From Callaeas wilsoni (lineage: Eukaryota; Chordata; Aves; Passeriformes; Callaeidae), in the NCBI GenBank assembly GCA_013398955.1, contig VWPU01013479.1, positions 289,212 to 353,211 of the forward strand: 64,000 nucleotides of DNA, read 5' to 3'. A program made the position numbers and the translations under genes. Of this stretch, positions 1 to 14,879 are shown one piece after another; position 1 is the first letter of the stretch; each line of letters starts with the position of its first letter. Under the pieces are notes generated by a model, which worked only from the letters and a program-made list of their open reading frames with translations, was not told the origin of the DNA and made no database searches.

Positions 1-3000
1 CCACCTCTTCCAGAAGCCTGCATCACAGGCACCCCTTCAAACTCCAGATATCCCAGTTGCTATCTTGGAAAATGCTTTGTGGGAGGGACTTCTCACAGTT
101 TTACTTGCAAACTATATTACAGGCTCCCTGTTCAGGAAAAAGCAGGATGTAGATCTTTGCCTCCTATCAGCACAGCTCACTGAACCATTATTCCAGGACT
201 CTGACCCTTTCCACGTGCTGGATATCAGAGCCAAAGCAAGCATGCATGAGTAAGGTTTTCACCCTCTGCCAAGTTTGATGATGTGTCTTTTCTCCATGGG
301 AAGAATGACAGCAATTCACAGAACAGACAAATGAAGGAACCTAATAAAGCAACCCCTGGATCTGGTCCCGTGCATCGGTACAGCCGGACTGACGGTGTCA
401 GTGGCCTTCCAGCATCCCTCCTCCCAGCTGGGCCACCACTCCAGCAGCAAGGACTGATGCAAATCCCACTGCATGCCAGGAAAAAGCACAAAAGGTGAGA
501 AAGTGTCTCCGCACTGAAACATGGGGCACCAGGCAGAGGCTCATCAGGTCTGCTGTGCCCCAGTGCAGAGCAGGCTGGGGAACACTGGCAGACCTCTCAT
601 GATTTTTGCAGATTACCTTGATCCAGGGTCATGGTGTGGGAACCATTATTCAAGATAGGAAGCAATAAAACAGTAGGTTAAAATATCTCATTCCAAATAT
701 ACTGCTATACAACATCACCTTCTGCTGCAGTGCTGCCCCAGCAGATAACGTTGAGCCTATGGTTCCCTTTGGGGAAATTAAATCAATTTATTCATCAATA
801 CACAGCAGGGTTTTTGTCACAGGTTAAGAATCTGTTACAAATTTGTCATTAGCTTACATTTATACTGATAAAAAGAGGAAAGTAACCTTTTCCAGCAGTA
901 CTTACAACTACTTAGCATGGAAAGCAAAGACATTTTAATGTTTCTAGATTTATGTACATTTTAAACTTCATCCAGAGTGATGTTACCAGGACCCTGCTAC
1001 TTCAGCCTGCCCTAGACTGACACAGCACAGGCCACCAGCCCGTGCAATGAAAACACTGTTTTTGTGGAGATGAATGAAAGCAGTGTCACCCTTTTTGGTG
1101 ATCAGACAAAGAAAGAGAGGCATTTTGAGGCACAATTATGTAGGTGGATAAAGTGTCAAGTAGGGAATACACAGAGAGATCTGGAAGTGTTTCGATTAGG
1201 ACAGATTGACTTTATCTACAGGACAGGGTAAAGTAATTACAGCCAATGTTTCAAACCTGTTCACACCAAGTAGGGCATTTACTACTTACTACAGGAAAAC
1301 CAAACCAGACCTTGGACACACCAACGGCAAGAGTGACAAGGGACAGGTGCCCGTTACACATATAGAGACTTGCCACATCAGTATGAAATGTGCCTCCTTT
1401 TTCAAACTATGGGGTTGTCTGTGCTGAATATGCTTGATATTGATAAAATGGTTATTGTAAATACACACCTGCAGTGCATACAGGGATGACATCAGGAATA
1501 AAACCCACTGAGATTACAGCTAAGCTTAATTAACCTGGAAGGTTATCGACCTCTCAGAGTGAGAAATAGCTGACAGTATCTTTAAACGTGGGGATTTTTT
1601 TAATATTAAATATGAACACAGCAGTACCAAAACCACATTGAATGGAAATAAGCCATGCTTTAAAACCTGCAGCACTATCACATTTTTAAAAGAGATTTAT
1701 GTGACCTGTGCCTATGCAGTGAACAAAAGGACTGTTACAGGACGGCAATGCTAGATTTTCAGAGTCTTCTGGCTACAGGCCATGCTGCAGTTTGTGTCCA
1801 CCATTCAGCAGCAAGAAATATCTAGAGGAATTAGTAATGAAGAAGAGGGCTCTGGTTGCCCTTATGCCCTCCAGGAAATGTGCTTGGGAGCAGCATTTGC
1901 AATGAAGCTCTCAATATACTGTGCATGTGCTTAACAAAAGCTCTACTGGTCCATGCCAGAGTGGTGCAATACCTCTTCTTATTTCATTTTGATGACGTCT
2001 TTTCCTATGAAAGATGTCAGCAAGGCATAATTCTGCATAGCAGAATGGTGTCTTTTCTGGAGACACCTACATCTTCCCTGACTTCTGATATTTTCCATTT
2101 CTAGTACTGCCAGCAACTCACTAAAAGACTTGAGGGTTTTTCACTTTTCTGGTTCTCTAAAGCTATTGAAAACCCCATAGCCCATACAAAGGATAAGGGA
2201 AGATCTGTGCATATCTGTGGTGATGCCTCTTAAATCAGTGAAGTTGATCTGTGTTGGTAGACCATGCGTTCCTTTTGTTTTATAGTATAACCAGTTAAAA
2301 ACCCTTCGCTAAATGTAGTGAGTCACTTTCTTATTTCTAGAAATACAAGACTTCGCTGACTCAGGAAGAAAATCATGAAGAATCCTATTTTACAGCAAAA
2401 ACTTTAATGCTTATTTAATAAGCAAATTTATTGCAGTTTGTGGTTTTCATTTCCTCACAGAAACCACCAGCAGAACAGATCTTCTCAATCAAATGCATTA
2501 TTGGCCCTGCTCCACTTTCCCATTAACAGTGACTCATAAGCCAGCGCTGAAAAAATAAACCTGATTTACTTTAAATAGAAAGAGAACAGAAAATAAAGGC
2601 AGCTGAAATATTTCAGGTGCTGAAAAAGAAGGCTGAGGAGCTGAATTTTAATACTGAGTAAGTGATCTGGAGCACAGCTAGTGCATCTTCCTAAATACCG
2701 TGGTGCTTGCTGTGCAAAGGCTTTCTGCTCTGGGTTTAATGCATGTGACACTTTGCTGATGGGCCCTCCTAGGTCTCTAATGCTGAGCTTTGGATTTAAT
2801 GCTCCAAACAGTTGGAAGAAAAATGCCTTCCCCTATGAGTGTTAGTTATAAGGCTCTTAGAAGTGAATTGATTGCAATCTCCCATTATTCATCATCTAAG
2901 GCATTACACCTGCAGCTCTAACTGAAGTATTTATGACTCTATCCAACAGAGAGTTGTCTATGCCAAACTCCAGGCAAGGTTGCTCGTACCAAAAAGAAGG

Positions 3001-4305
3001 AATGTAATGGACTGTACAGCTACCAGGAGCAGACAGCTGCTAACTTCTCCATGAGCTGAGGACAAACAGAGCCAGCAGGACAGCAAAGCCCAGCACGTGC
3101 AGAGGAAGGAGACAAGTTCAGGGGTGCTGACTGGAAAGGCTCTGGCCAGGCACACTCCTTACCAGCAGGGCTGAAGCTCTGCAGAAAGCAGCCAGAGTGT
3201 AAGGAAAATCTGAAAACGAGTTTATGCAATATGAACGCAGCAAGCTACATGCAGAAAAACAGTCTTATGTTTATGAATATTGAAGAGGCACAACTAACAA
3301 ACCCCTCGGAGATGCTGAGTGTATCAGCTTGGCCATGGCACAGGCAGGAAATTCCATCAACACAGTTTTTACATGAGGGAGAGCAGACAATGCGCTGCTC
3401 ATGTATAAAGTGCAAATGCATTGCAGGAGATTTCCTCTCCCATTTGCTCTGTGAACACTGCTACAGGCACTGAAGGTGCCAGAGTAGTCACCATAGAGAA
3501 ACAGGAGAGAAATTAATCTTTCTGAGCCACTTAACGAACATATGCTTGGACAGACAGGCTTTACTCAGGGCTTTGAAGTCCTAAACTGAACATCCAACTC
3601 AAAGACAGCTCGTACAGATGGAGGAGCAGAAGGTTACTGACTCAGACAAGCAAGGAGCTCAGTGCTGCAGCAGCTGCCCTTTCAAAATGGCTTTTATCAA
3701 AACATGACAAAATGGGATTCACCCCTGTGCAGGCAGTGCAGCTGAACACAAGCAGGGGACATGCTTTTCAGATCAGCTGTTAACACGGCATTTTCCACTT
3801 TCAATGAGACCCAATATCTGCAGGAAGCAGAAGTAATAACACCTCTTGCATCCTTAGGAGCTTTAGCAAAGCCCACTGAAGTTAACCGAAGAGAAGGGAG
3901 GAGCAAGGTAGCGCCATGACCTTCCCTATCCCACAAACTTCAACTTGCACTGAAAAGCAGAGCTAGCAAAACATTCACGATTGGAACACACCTTGAACCA
4001 ATGGGAATTTCTGTGGTGTTCTGGTTCTGATTATTGTTTTATCCTAAAAGATAACATGGAGGTTTACCTGATTGCCATTGGCCAAGATTTCATTGACTCA
4101 AAAAGGAGCAAGTTCAAACCTGAGACAGAAAAATTACCAAAATTTAAGGGGAAAGGACATAAATATAGCAGATAAAAGAGAGAATAATCATGTCCTAACT
4201 TTAAGTTATCACATCCACAATTCTTTCTTCCTCCTAGTCTTAGTTGAGTAATGCAGCTAAATAATGAATTTGCATTTATAGAAGTCCCTTCTTTACGGCA
4301 AAGTA
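1..4305. other. Intergenic, nothing recognised
   Basis: Mixed AT-rich sequence with only short ORFs (up to about 90 codons) that overlap on both strands and show no family signature. No transposon or RNA gene is recognised. Older decayed repeats may be present but are not visible by eye. Confidence 0.6.
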
Positions 4306-4985
4306 TAGAATCACAGAATGGATGGGTTGGAAGGGACCTTAAGCAACACCTAATTCAAACCCCTCTGCTATAGGCAGGGACACCTTTCACTAGACCAGGT
4401 TTCTCAGGGCCCCATCCAGCCTGGCCTTGAACACTTCCTGGGATTGTCAGCCACAGCTTCCCTGGGCAGCATGTTACAGTGCCTCATCACCCTCACAGTG
4501 AAGAATTTCTTTGTAATATCTAATCTAAATCTACCCTCTTTTAGTTTGAAGTCATTTCTCCTTGTCTTGTTACTACATATCCTTGTTAAAAGTCCCTCTC
4601 CATTTTTTCTGTAGCCCCTTTAGGTACTGGAAGGTGCTCCAAAGTCTCCCCAGAGTCTCCTCAAGGCTGAACAATCCCAGTTCTTTCAGTCTGTCTTCAC
4701 AGGAGAAGTACTCCAGTCCTCTAATCATCTTAGTGGCCTCCTCTGAACTCGATTCAACAGGTTCACATCCTTCTTAAGTTGAATGCAGAACTCCAGGTGG
4801 TTCCACTGGAGTGGAGCAGAGGGGCAGAACCACCTCCCTCATCCAGCTGCCCACACTGCCCAGGACACGTTTGGCTTTCTAGGCTGCAAGTACGTGTTTC
4901 TGGGTCATGTCGATCTTCTAATCACCAAACACCTCCAAGTCTTTCTCCTTAGGGCTGCTCTCACTGTCACAGACTGTGCACAGAG
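4306..4985 (-). mobile_element. CR1 LINE, 5'-truncated 3' part
   Basis: The plus strand reads as the reverse complement of a CR1 3' end. It starts TAGAATCACAGAATGG, the complement of the terminal ATTCTRTGATTCT-type repeat, followed by GGTTGGAAGGGACCTTAA, the highly conserved CR1 3' region. It then runs through the familiar CCATCCAGCCTGGCC block and into the C-terminal part of the reverse-transcriptase ORF. The copy is about 680 bp, has several stops and shows only short open frames, so it is an inactive relic. Its 5' edge is approximate. Confidence 0.93.
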
Positions 4986-7900
4986 TGGCAATTTATCTAT
5001 GCGAATTAAAAGTGAGCAATTAAAGAGTGGATATTTGTAAAAGGAATGTTCATAGGGGAAAATTAACACAATTTTGAAGGATAAAAATGAGTAACTCGTG
5101 GCAGCCTGAGGGCAGGAGGAACTGACATGATGTTATTGCACACTTTATGCCCATGCAATATTAATGCAATCACCATGACAACCATGACATCCTTTGAAAT
5201 TATACACCTTTACAATCATGGAACATCTTCTGAAGGAAAAAAACACATCTACAGCTTGCAGGAAGCTGCTTTAATCTAAAATCTATCCTTCTTTTTATAA
5301 GGATTCAAACATTTCTTCAACATCTCTTTTTCCTAAAGGCTGCTGTAAGTTTGTTTCTAATGTGAGTCTGAACCTAAGCATTGCCATGGCTTCTGGTTCT
5401 TTTTCCATACTGAGAAATAAATGTATGCTCTAAATTGACATTATTGTTTAAAGGCACCAAGTCATACAAGAAAAAATGTCTGCACAAAGTAGCTGATCAA
5501 AGTCTTATAAAAATTGAAATATTCAACATGTCCAAACCAATCATGGCTACATCCACCAGACACCTTGCTTAATCAGAGGCTGAGGTGGGATGCGTCTTTT
5601 ACATTTCTATAGTGCTAACACAGTGTTTTCAGTGAACAAATAATCTGGATTACACTGAGAATAATATGGGAAACTACATAATCTAGGAGCCTGAATAGCA
5701 GCCATAAAGTAATTGCTCAGAAAAGTAATATAAAGGCCACCAGACACTGTGTCATGACAATGTTATCCTTTTCATAATGTATTCAGAAAAATCAAAATGA
5801 CATAAGCAGGCTTTAGCAATGATGCCTCACTTCTAGAAAAATGCCTCATGGGGATTGCACACACTGCAGTCCCCTGCTTTTTATAGTCTGGTTACATTTC
5901 CTTCCAAATTGAAACCAGGCTGCGATTCAAATGCACATTCTTCCACTCATTTCAATAGGAACTGAAAGGAGCAAAGTACCTCCAGTTTATTAGAGAGAAA
6001 ATGAGGAGCTATGGAACAAGAAATAGTGAAAACAAAGTGGTAAATGTCCTGCCACCAGAAAAATTTGGGGTGGAGGTTCAAGGTGGTGACTACTTCACTT
6101 TTGTTGCCCAGTTACTGAGGATGGATGCACTGGATAGTGTCAGAGGGATACCATTCTCACTTTGTGCAGTGGCTGAAAGTCCTCATCCATAAAAAAATAC
6201 CTTAAAAGCATTTAAGAGTTTCAATATCCCTGCTTATTTTCATAAAAAGCTCCAGATGGAGAAAAAAATTAGACAAACAGAGGACTCCTTGATCCATTAA
6301 AACCGAGTTCAAAAGTCCAAAACTTACCCAGCTTCAGAGTTTCCTGATTAGACACACTCATGGTTCTTCCCATTGGTTTAGTCTGACAAGGTGCTCCAGC
6401 ACAAACACAGCACACCCAGTACTTATGACAGACATCAACACATTTCAGAGTCAGACAGTCCCTCTAACCCATTGCCAGTGTAACCCTGCACGAGGTTTGT
6501 GTCTCTACACTCCGAGCAGATGCGGGGGCACAGCTCTGGTGGCAGGGGATGCCTCCAGAGCCCTTTCCAGGCAGAGGAGGAGACAAGATGCTGTGGTGCC
6601 AGGTGGCTGGTCCTGACCAAAGCATTCATCCAGCTGAAAGCCTGGACACTGACCTCAGCAATGGACACAGCTACTCCTGAGAATTCTCCAGCACCTTCGC
6701 TGTTTCCCCCAACTCCAGCATTGGCTCCACCACGTGCCTGTTGTGGGAACAAAGTTAAAACCATAGGAGACAGGCTCTGTGCAATTATGTAGCCTCACTC
6801 AGTCAAATAGAGCAAACACTGCCTTTAATTATTCCTACAGTCACCATGCTTATACTGATGCCTAACAATTTTAGTTTTTTATATATTTATCATATTTTGT
6901 AGCTTTGTAGAGTGTTAATACATGGTTATATAGCTCCTTGTGTTTTTCCTGCCCTTTCTCTTGCATTTTAGAATAACAAGCTAACCCTTCTAATACATAC
7001 TTGGAATTGTGTTTAGTCTTGTTCTTAAGAAGAAGAAGCCTGACAAAGACTTTTTTTTTTCCACTAGAACTTAGAAGACATAACAAGAAATCTCCTGGAA
7101 CAATTCCAGTGAGGCAGAACCTGGAGGAAAATTGCCTAACCCACTGCTCTTCTAATTGGACAATATTTGTTAGACTAATGCTAATTTATTAAACTTATAA
7201 AAATTGTAGAAATCTGATGCCAGGTGTGCTCATAACCATGGGGGCACCTGGAAGCTTCCATTAAAGACTTGCTTTTTATCTTACTATTTTAAGACTTTTG
7301 CAAGTTTTGGGTTTTTTTTTATTTTAGGCAACAATAGTAGATGTGAAATTGTCCCAGTGACACAAATTCTTGAGCACAACTTAGTGAATATAACAGCGTC
7401 TACTTCTGGCAGTGGCCGACTAATGCAATCTGGGGTAAGAGTTGCTAAGGAGAGAGTGGGAGCCCTGGAGAGAGATATTTGCTGTATTGCTTAAACCTCT
7501 TTGTGCTTTGCCACAGTAAGAATAGCACCCTAGCATGGGGGATCAAACATGGGCTTGGGATAAAGATAGACAACAGTCTTACACCTTCAGATGAAAACTT
7601 ATGTAACCAGCAAAACTAACCAAGAAATGTAGAACACACCAAATGCTTTTCCTACAACCCTCCCTGCCAAAAACGATAGAAAAAACCAGCCAAGTAAACG
7701 AAATCTGAAAATTCTTAGGACACATTTTGTCCTACATTTAGTTAAAATATTGTATATATGTATATGACAGAAGAACCTGGAAGGGTTGTATAACATCTTT
7801 CTTTGGAAAATACTACAGTCAAACATCAGACTTATGCAAAGCTCATTTCCAGTGACATAATTTTATTCGTGACACTAATTTCTGTGATTAAATTGGCAGG

Positions 7901-8272
7901 AAACATTGAGCCACCCATTTTAACAAATATTAGAACATGTTTTTAATACATGGGTTTTGGATATACATTCATGCACGTTCACTAAAATGAAACCATTTCT
8001 GAAGCCAATGAGAAAAAGCAGAAGGTACTTCAAGGGCAAATTTCAGCCAAACCTGCTGAAACTGGTTGGATCAGACAAGGAAAACATTGCTAAACCTTTA
8101 CCTCTGTACGGAGCAAATGAGGCTACAGCCCCTTCTAAAGGACTGAGATCGCAGCAGGAGACCCCGAACTCTCAGCTCCCCAGCTGAGCCCAAGCCCCAC
8201 TCATGGAAGCCTGACAAACACCAGACTTCAATCACTACATCATGCCTCTCCAACTTATCATTTACCCTGGAA

Positions 8273-8290
8273 CTATTATTATTATTATTT
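8273..8290 (+). repeat. (ATT)n microsatellite
   Basis: Six near-perfect trinucleotide units in otherwise featureless AT-rich sequence. Confidence 0.85.
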
Positions 8291-8947
8291 GGATTATCAT
8301 AACATCATGAAACACCATGAAGAACACTACTTTGGAAACACCCAACAAGATGCTCCATAACCTTGACTAAGTTCTGTAGCCTCAGCACAAAGCAAGAATC
8401 AAGAGATTACGCATACACTGGTGTAGAAAAAGCAGTGAAAAAATGTTGATCAGCATGACTAGCCAGGATCCCAGCACATCAGCAGGTTGACTATTGTAAA
8501 TTAAGCCAATGGAACTGCGCTGATTTACTGAGAAAACATCCTGTTGAGTTTGTATTATACTTAACTACTGCTTCATATTTAATTATAAAAATCTTAAAGC
8601 AACACAAAAGCCTACAGCAACACAGTCATTGCCTGCTGTGCACCAGCTGTCTGCAGTGACAGAGCATGACAGATAGTCCCAGCCTTGAGGGGGGTCTAAG
8701 GACTAAAGCAGTCCCTCAGCAACCAAAACCACTGGCTTCTTCATGCATTACAATCTTTGTTGCAAGAGTACTTTCCCACTGTGCCCATTTCCATCATTGG
8801 GAAATAATTATTGTTGTCTGGGCAGATCATGTTTTCATTTACATCAGTGGGAGGAAAAAGACCATGAGAAAGAAATTACAGGGCTGGAATTTTAATCCTA
8901 ATGCATCTTTTGGGGAGACTGAAGCACAGATTCCCCCGATCTTTGCA

Positions 8948-8972
8948 GTGCTGCCCACTGGATGGGCAGCAC
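8948..8972. repeat. Perfect 10-bp inverted repeat
   Basis: Arms GTGCTGCCCA and TGGGCAGCAC flank a 5-nt CTGGA loop. It is GC-rich and would form a stable hairpin on either strand. The surroundings show no gene, and it could be chance. Confidence 0.8.
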
Positions 8973-10359
8973 CTGGTACCCAGCCCGGGGGATGCTCCAG
9001 GACTCTGCCAGGCCATGCAAAGCCCCACTCCCAAAGCCCAGGCAGCACAGCTATTTCCAGGTTTTGAGGAAGTAAACACAACAGGCAGAAATCTTTCAGG
9101 GAGGGGAAAAACCCACGATGACAACCTGATGTACAAGTTAGAGGTCATGGTTAGTTGGGGAGGGAGGGCTCAGATTCACCCCTGGAATTGTGTTTTGGGG
9201 GAAGAAGGAATCTAGATTGGTATTTTTTTCCTCCTGTACAAATTTAGTGAGTTAGTTTCAGCAAATTACTGTCATTAAACACATTTGAAAGCAGCTGTAA
9301 GTAGAGGAAAATCCAAAGATAGTCATACAGAGAATCATACTGCCAAGACTACAGCAAGAGTATTTAATATTTTATAGGAGGTTGGAAGAAACTTATAATA
9401 ATGGTAAATTATGAAGTAACCAAGCCAGAAGAGATTTTTATTTCTGCCTTCAGCTGCTGAAGATGAATGCCTGATAAGTCCCAAAGGATGTTCCCTTCCT
9501 TCTTCAGTCCACACTCCCTCCCAAAAAAAAAAAGGAAAACGTAAAAAAGGCTCCAAGTTTTCTGCACAGACTGAATCTGAGATCAAAAGAAATGAAGTTA
9601 ATAGAAGGGGAACCAACAGAGAATATCACTCATAACTTGTCCATTTTTTTTCCAGTCTCCCCTTCAGGTGTTTATCACTTTTCCATCTGTGTCAAGAGAG
9701 GCTCCCTATGATTTTGGAAAATCTGATGTGATAAAAATCATGCTAAAAATATTTCAGTTGCAAAATATGATGCTTCACAAAATACCAGAAGGCCAGAAAT
9801 AATTCACGAGGAAGCTTTCAAAATGCTTCAAGAACTCTCATGGTAAAATTGCACTCCGAGTCATAAAAACCCTAGGGGAGAGAGGGGTCCCCAAATAAAA
9901 TTTAAGCTAACTGAAACATTTTGTACATTAACATTTATAAAGAAGAAAAATTAAGAAAAACATTGAAGATGTTTTCAAATACGCTTTCCTAGTACAAAGA
10001 GGTCCCTGTGTGGATGTTCACACCTCCAGTTCAAAATTTGTATACATTAATTTTCAGATAAAAGTGAGAAATTTAGGTGGGATTTTAAGGACCTTGTAGC
10101 ATGTGCTACCCGAACAAAGACTGTAACAATGGGATTTTCATGTACCATCACTTGTCTGCAGAGCCAGGCACGATGGCTCTGTGCTGCTCCAATGCCACTG
10201 GAAAGTAAAGCTTATGAACTGAAAACACCTTCAAAGTTGACTTTGCATTTACCCTTGACTGTGAGCACACGCATGGTTAATCCCACAGCTCAGCTGACAG
10301 CACTAATTCATGTCAGTTACGCTGCTCCACTGGCTGCATGTTCATGTGTGAAAAGCCTG

Positions 10360-10400
10360 TTTTGTTCCTATTTTGTTCCTGTTTTGTTCCTGTTTTGTCT
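10360..10400 (+). repeat. 11-bp tandem repeat, about 3.7 copies
   Basis: The unit TTTTGTTCCTR is repeated at 10360-10370, 10371-10381 and 10382-10392, with a partial fourth copy to 10400. Copies differ by one base at most. Confidence 0.9.
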
Positions 10401-13400
10401 CAGCAACTCCTTGACTCATTATTATTTTGCACAAATACCCAGTACTTCTGTTTCTGACTAATTCACTTAATTATAATCACTCTGTGCTTTAACATGTCAA
10501 TTCCTTCATGCCTTTGGAGCAGGCTGCATTTTTCACATGACAGGAAGATTGAGATCCAGAAGTAAATTTTACCTATCTGCAGTCTATACTTTACAGCATC
10601 ATTTCACAAGGCCAAGAAGAGGTTTAATGCTGTTCCTCCTGAAGCAGAGCAGTAAGGCAATATTAGAAATGATCTTGTAAACCACACTTCAGTGTGCTAC
10701 ATTTGAAATTCTCCAAAGCTGGCTCTGAGAGATACTGCAAAAGCAAGAAAATCATGTGCCAAGAAAAGGGCAAAGGGCAGGCAAGAACCGAGAACCATTA
10801 AACTCACTATAGACTGTATTATTTTTGACCATTTATTTGTGACAATACCCTCTCCACTTCCTTTCTTCCACTGTGTGTTGTTTTAAATGACAGCACATAG
10901 AAAGTATCGTACTGCAAGGCCCAATGCAATAACAGATTTTCAGAAAATTATTGTCTTACTGTACCCAATAAGCACGCAATCATTTAATGTAAGCAGGCCA
11001 AATTACATGGCTGAACAAGTTAGCTCTCCATGTGTTTAAAAGAGCCACAATAATGAGCATAAAGCTTAAATTTGTAATTTTTAATCCCTTGCTACAATAT
11101 ACACTAGTAATCCTGCACAGTTGTGCGTGCCACCCCAGGAAGCAAGCTGTCAGCATAATGAGCACATTTAAATATTATTTCTGAGATCAAATTTGTTTAA
11201 ACCAAAGACAATGATTCACTAGCCTTCACTGTCTGCCACTTCTGCGTTAGCATCATGGAACAAGTTTTTCATTTCAGCCTTCCTAGGTGGGAAACTCCAA
11301 ACTTTCCATGGCTAACCTTCTACGTGCACCCTGTAATTGATATTACAATGCCAATTAAATGTGCTACTGCTGTCCATGCTGTTCTTCAGCTAGAGCAGCC
11401 ACGTTAGGCTTCTATAATTCATAGCAAGTCATAACAATAATGTTATTGTCTGTGGATAATCATCTGTGAGAACTGCTGACAGGGAGGAAGGAGGAAAGAC
11501 TCTCCATTCTGTTAAATCCAGTTTGGAAGAGCCCAAAGGGAGGGGGAAGCAGAAGCACAGACTCATGGCCCTGAGGTGCTTTCAGAGTACCCTACCATGC
11601 TCCAGGCAGCAGCTCTCCAAAGCTCTGACATGTCCAAGCATGGCCACACGGCAGGGCCAAAGGCAGCCTGCTGTCTGTGTGCAGCAGCTCTGGGTCTTGG
11701 ATGCTCTTTCACATAATAAAATGACCAGAAAGCCAGAAAGGGTGGAATTCCACCTCCTATTCTACAAAACAGAGGATGAGGGCAGAAAATATTTCTTCTA
11801 TAACATCACCCACATTATGGGGAAGGCTTGTCTTATCACAAGAGCCTGTGTTGTCTCAAGAGCATCGAGAGGAAGCAGGAGTTTAGATCTGCAGGAATGG
11901 CATGGTTAGACCTACAGGACAACCTTTGCAGCTTGCAACAATCCCACACATCTTCAGTGGCATTCACTAATGAGCAGCAAAGTGAGCACTTTGTTGGTTT
12001 GAACAATTTTTAAAATAGATTTTGTTCTACAGGTGTGTGGAGTAGTCAAAGCAGACAGGAAGGCTGCTATAAAGAATTAAAGCAGATCAGAAAAAAGAAA
12101 AAAAAAAGAGGTTCTATTCCTCCATTTGTGCAATTGTGCTGTTTTGCTTCAGCAGTATGTTTGCTGGTGCTGTGAAATACGATATTGATTGGAGAGAGTA
12201 GAAACAAGGAAACCACAAAAGCCCGAAATATCAAAATTGTTTAAATATGTCAATTTTAGGGAATGTCTGATCTAGAATACTCTAAAGAGCATTTGATCTT
12301 TGCTTCTTTTCTTTTCCCTCTCACTCACAGACAGCTGAAAATCTAGGTCTGAATAAACAAGGGTCAGTTGCAAAAAAAGATTAATTTTAGAAGCTGCTTT
12401 ATGCCTCTTATTTTTGATTATCAGGCATGTTACATATATGCCTAGAGTATTTACTTATATTTTGTTAACAAATAGATCCAAATTCATTAACATACTGTAC
12501 TTGCTTTATACTACCCCAAAGAAGAAAAGCAGACATAAACTCTGCTCAAAAACGCGTGATTGCACTTGCTTTGTACGGACAGAATGAAAAAAGCAGCAAG
12601 AATATATCAGTCAGCGTGGACATAAAAATCTGTTTCTACTGGTAATAGATAATTTGCCATGCTAAAATGTTAAGCTTTAAATGGCAGATGTGTGTCTTTG
12701 CTTTTGATGTAATTTCCATCTTTCCTATAACATTGAGATACATCTTAAAAGATACATAGTATGATTGTAGTTCATGTTTTTTAAAGGTCACTTTTACCAC
12801 ATTTCCAAATTTGTTGATGATTTAGCTTAAACACCAGGGGAATGATTCCTGTAATGGCTTTGTCTGTTCAGTGTCTATTTCTCTCTACTTCCTGAAGGAA
12901 ATCAAATCATGAGGAATATTTAAGCCCCTGGTCACATATGTGAAAAGTTCATAAGAGACTTCTGTATTTATTTTCCTAAGAGAAAAGGGATTCATCTCCT
13001 CTGAATTACTCTGTTTATGAAGTGTTACATCCAAAGCATACAAAAGTCAATTCAAGTGTTCTGAATAACATTAGTAGACTTAACATCAGGCCTTAAAGTC
13101 ATTTATGGGAGAACAAAGATGTCCCTGTATGCCTGGATTTTTAGATTGAAAGCCGTTGAACTTGTTCATTGTGAATAAGTTGATGATGTGAACATTATTT
13201 GTTGTACTTTCAACTCCAGATACAAGTCAAAGACATCTTGGAAGGCCACTTCATCATTTTCTCCTCACCTCCCTTACCGTTAAACATTGCAGCCCAAAGA
13301 CACTGTCAGGTCTGTATGCAGCAAACCAGGGTAGTACACACAAGATATGTGTGTTATTCAGCTGGTTTCTTTATAGTTTGCAGCACTTTCCCTGAGCTGT

Positions 13401-14845
13401 TAATGGAGCTGTCTGTGTACTGGCTCAGCCAGATCAAGAGCTGTTTACTTGTCTTTCTCTCTCTGCTAGATTGTCTATGGTTTCACAGGAAGGAGAAGAT
13501 GAAAAGTTCTCAAAACTCTGTTTGTGATCTAAGATACACATCTTTTAAAAAATAACACCTCGCAGATCTCAGTCATAATTAGCAATGCAATATAGAGGTT
13601 ATTTAACTAGAATCCCCCCTTCACTGAAAGTCTCACAGTGTTTTAAAAAGTTTGGGGTTTTTTAATTACCCTAGAGATGAAAAAAAACCCAATCAACTTT
13701 TATTTTTCTCTCTCCCAACAGATACGTGTTTTCAGGCCAATTTCAAGATAGTGTTGTCTTTAGGAAAGACACAGTCAGCAGACCACCAGCTCGCAGTGCT
13801 CAAGCAACAGAAATACATTGTTGGGAACCCTTCCTGCTAGACTTCAGCTGTGCTGCCTATTTAATTACATGATTTAGTTATGCAATATTCCCTCTTGGAC
13901 TCATCTGAAAGCAGCAATATAATATTTTGAGGACAGAATTATAAGCAAATCTACCTCTGAGTAGTAAGGATGCCTGGCAGTGCAGTGCACGTGATTTACA
14001 TCACCTTTGAATGTAGTTGAAAGTATCAGGTTGCAAAGACTGAAGAGAGTTTCCAGCAGACGGGGTGCAATCTTCACTTTGGGGTTATTGGAGCCCAGAT
14101 CCCCAGGTCTGAATCAGTCTCACTCACCCTGAAAGCACCCTGAGTTAACAGCATGTGCAACTCAGATCTGTCAGCAGAAAGGGGCTTTCACTGGATACTC
14201 ATTATTGCACTCCAACACTTGGATGCTGAAACACCGGGAACTTCTTCCCTTTCATTCTTGCATTTCTAAAAGAGCAGATCTTCATTTGCTTTTGACACTC
14301 GGAGCCAATGTAGCTTATTAAATGAGATGAATAGAGCTGGCATCAGACATGCAGAAACTCTGAGTCCTGGTGTTAGGCAGAACCAAGTCAGAGCTGCACC
14401 CAACCATATTCAGCACGACAGGACAGAGACATCTCATATGAACTGCAAATTATACAAAATATGAAATGTAGATATAAGGCCTCCTGAAGAGGGAGTCATA
14501 CACATATAGGTTTTGGCTCTTTGCTCAGCCAACTTGCCATAATCTACAGGATTTTTGTTTTTTGTGTAGGACAGTGATAACCCTTAATTTCTGAACATAT
14601 TTTTTTTGCCTATGAATGCTGGATCCCCTCTGTGTGGTAGGTACATATATCACCAAGGTGGATGATATGGGACACATTGACACTGAATTCTGAAAATAGG
14701 ACAACCTTTCTGATTTTTCCAGTAGGCTGATGCATTGCCCAGTGACCCTTTTCACACTCTTCTCCTTCAGTTTTTCACTCACAGGAAGGGAATAACTATT
14801 TGCTTCTTTCAATAAAGTCCTCTGAATGAATATTAATATATTTAT

Positions 14846-14879
14846 ATGAATAAATTCTGTAGCATGAATAAATTCTGTA
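14846..14879 (+). repeat. 16-bp direct repeat, two copies
   Basis: ATGAATAAATTCTGTA occurs at 14846-14861 and again at 14864-14879, two bases apart. Confidence 0.85.

Noticed and set aside
8666..9067. 133-codon plus-strand ORF with overlapping minus-strand ORFs
   Set aside because: Local GC-rich composition and a hairpin explain the openness on both strands. No family resemblance was seen.
11466..11909. 147-codon plus-strand ORF, the longest in the window
   Set aside because: No recognisable domain, signal, splice context or codon signature. An ORF of this length is plausible by chance in a 64 kb window.
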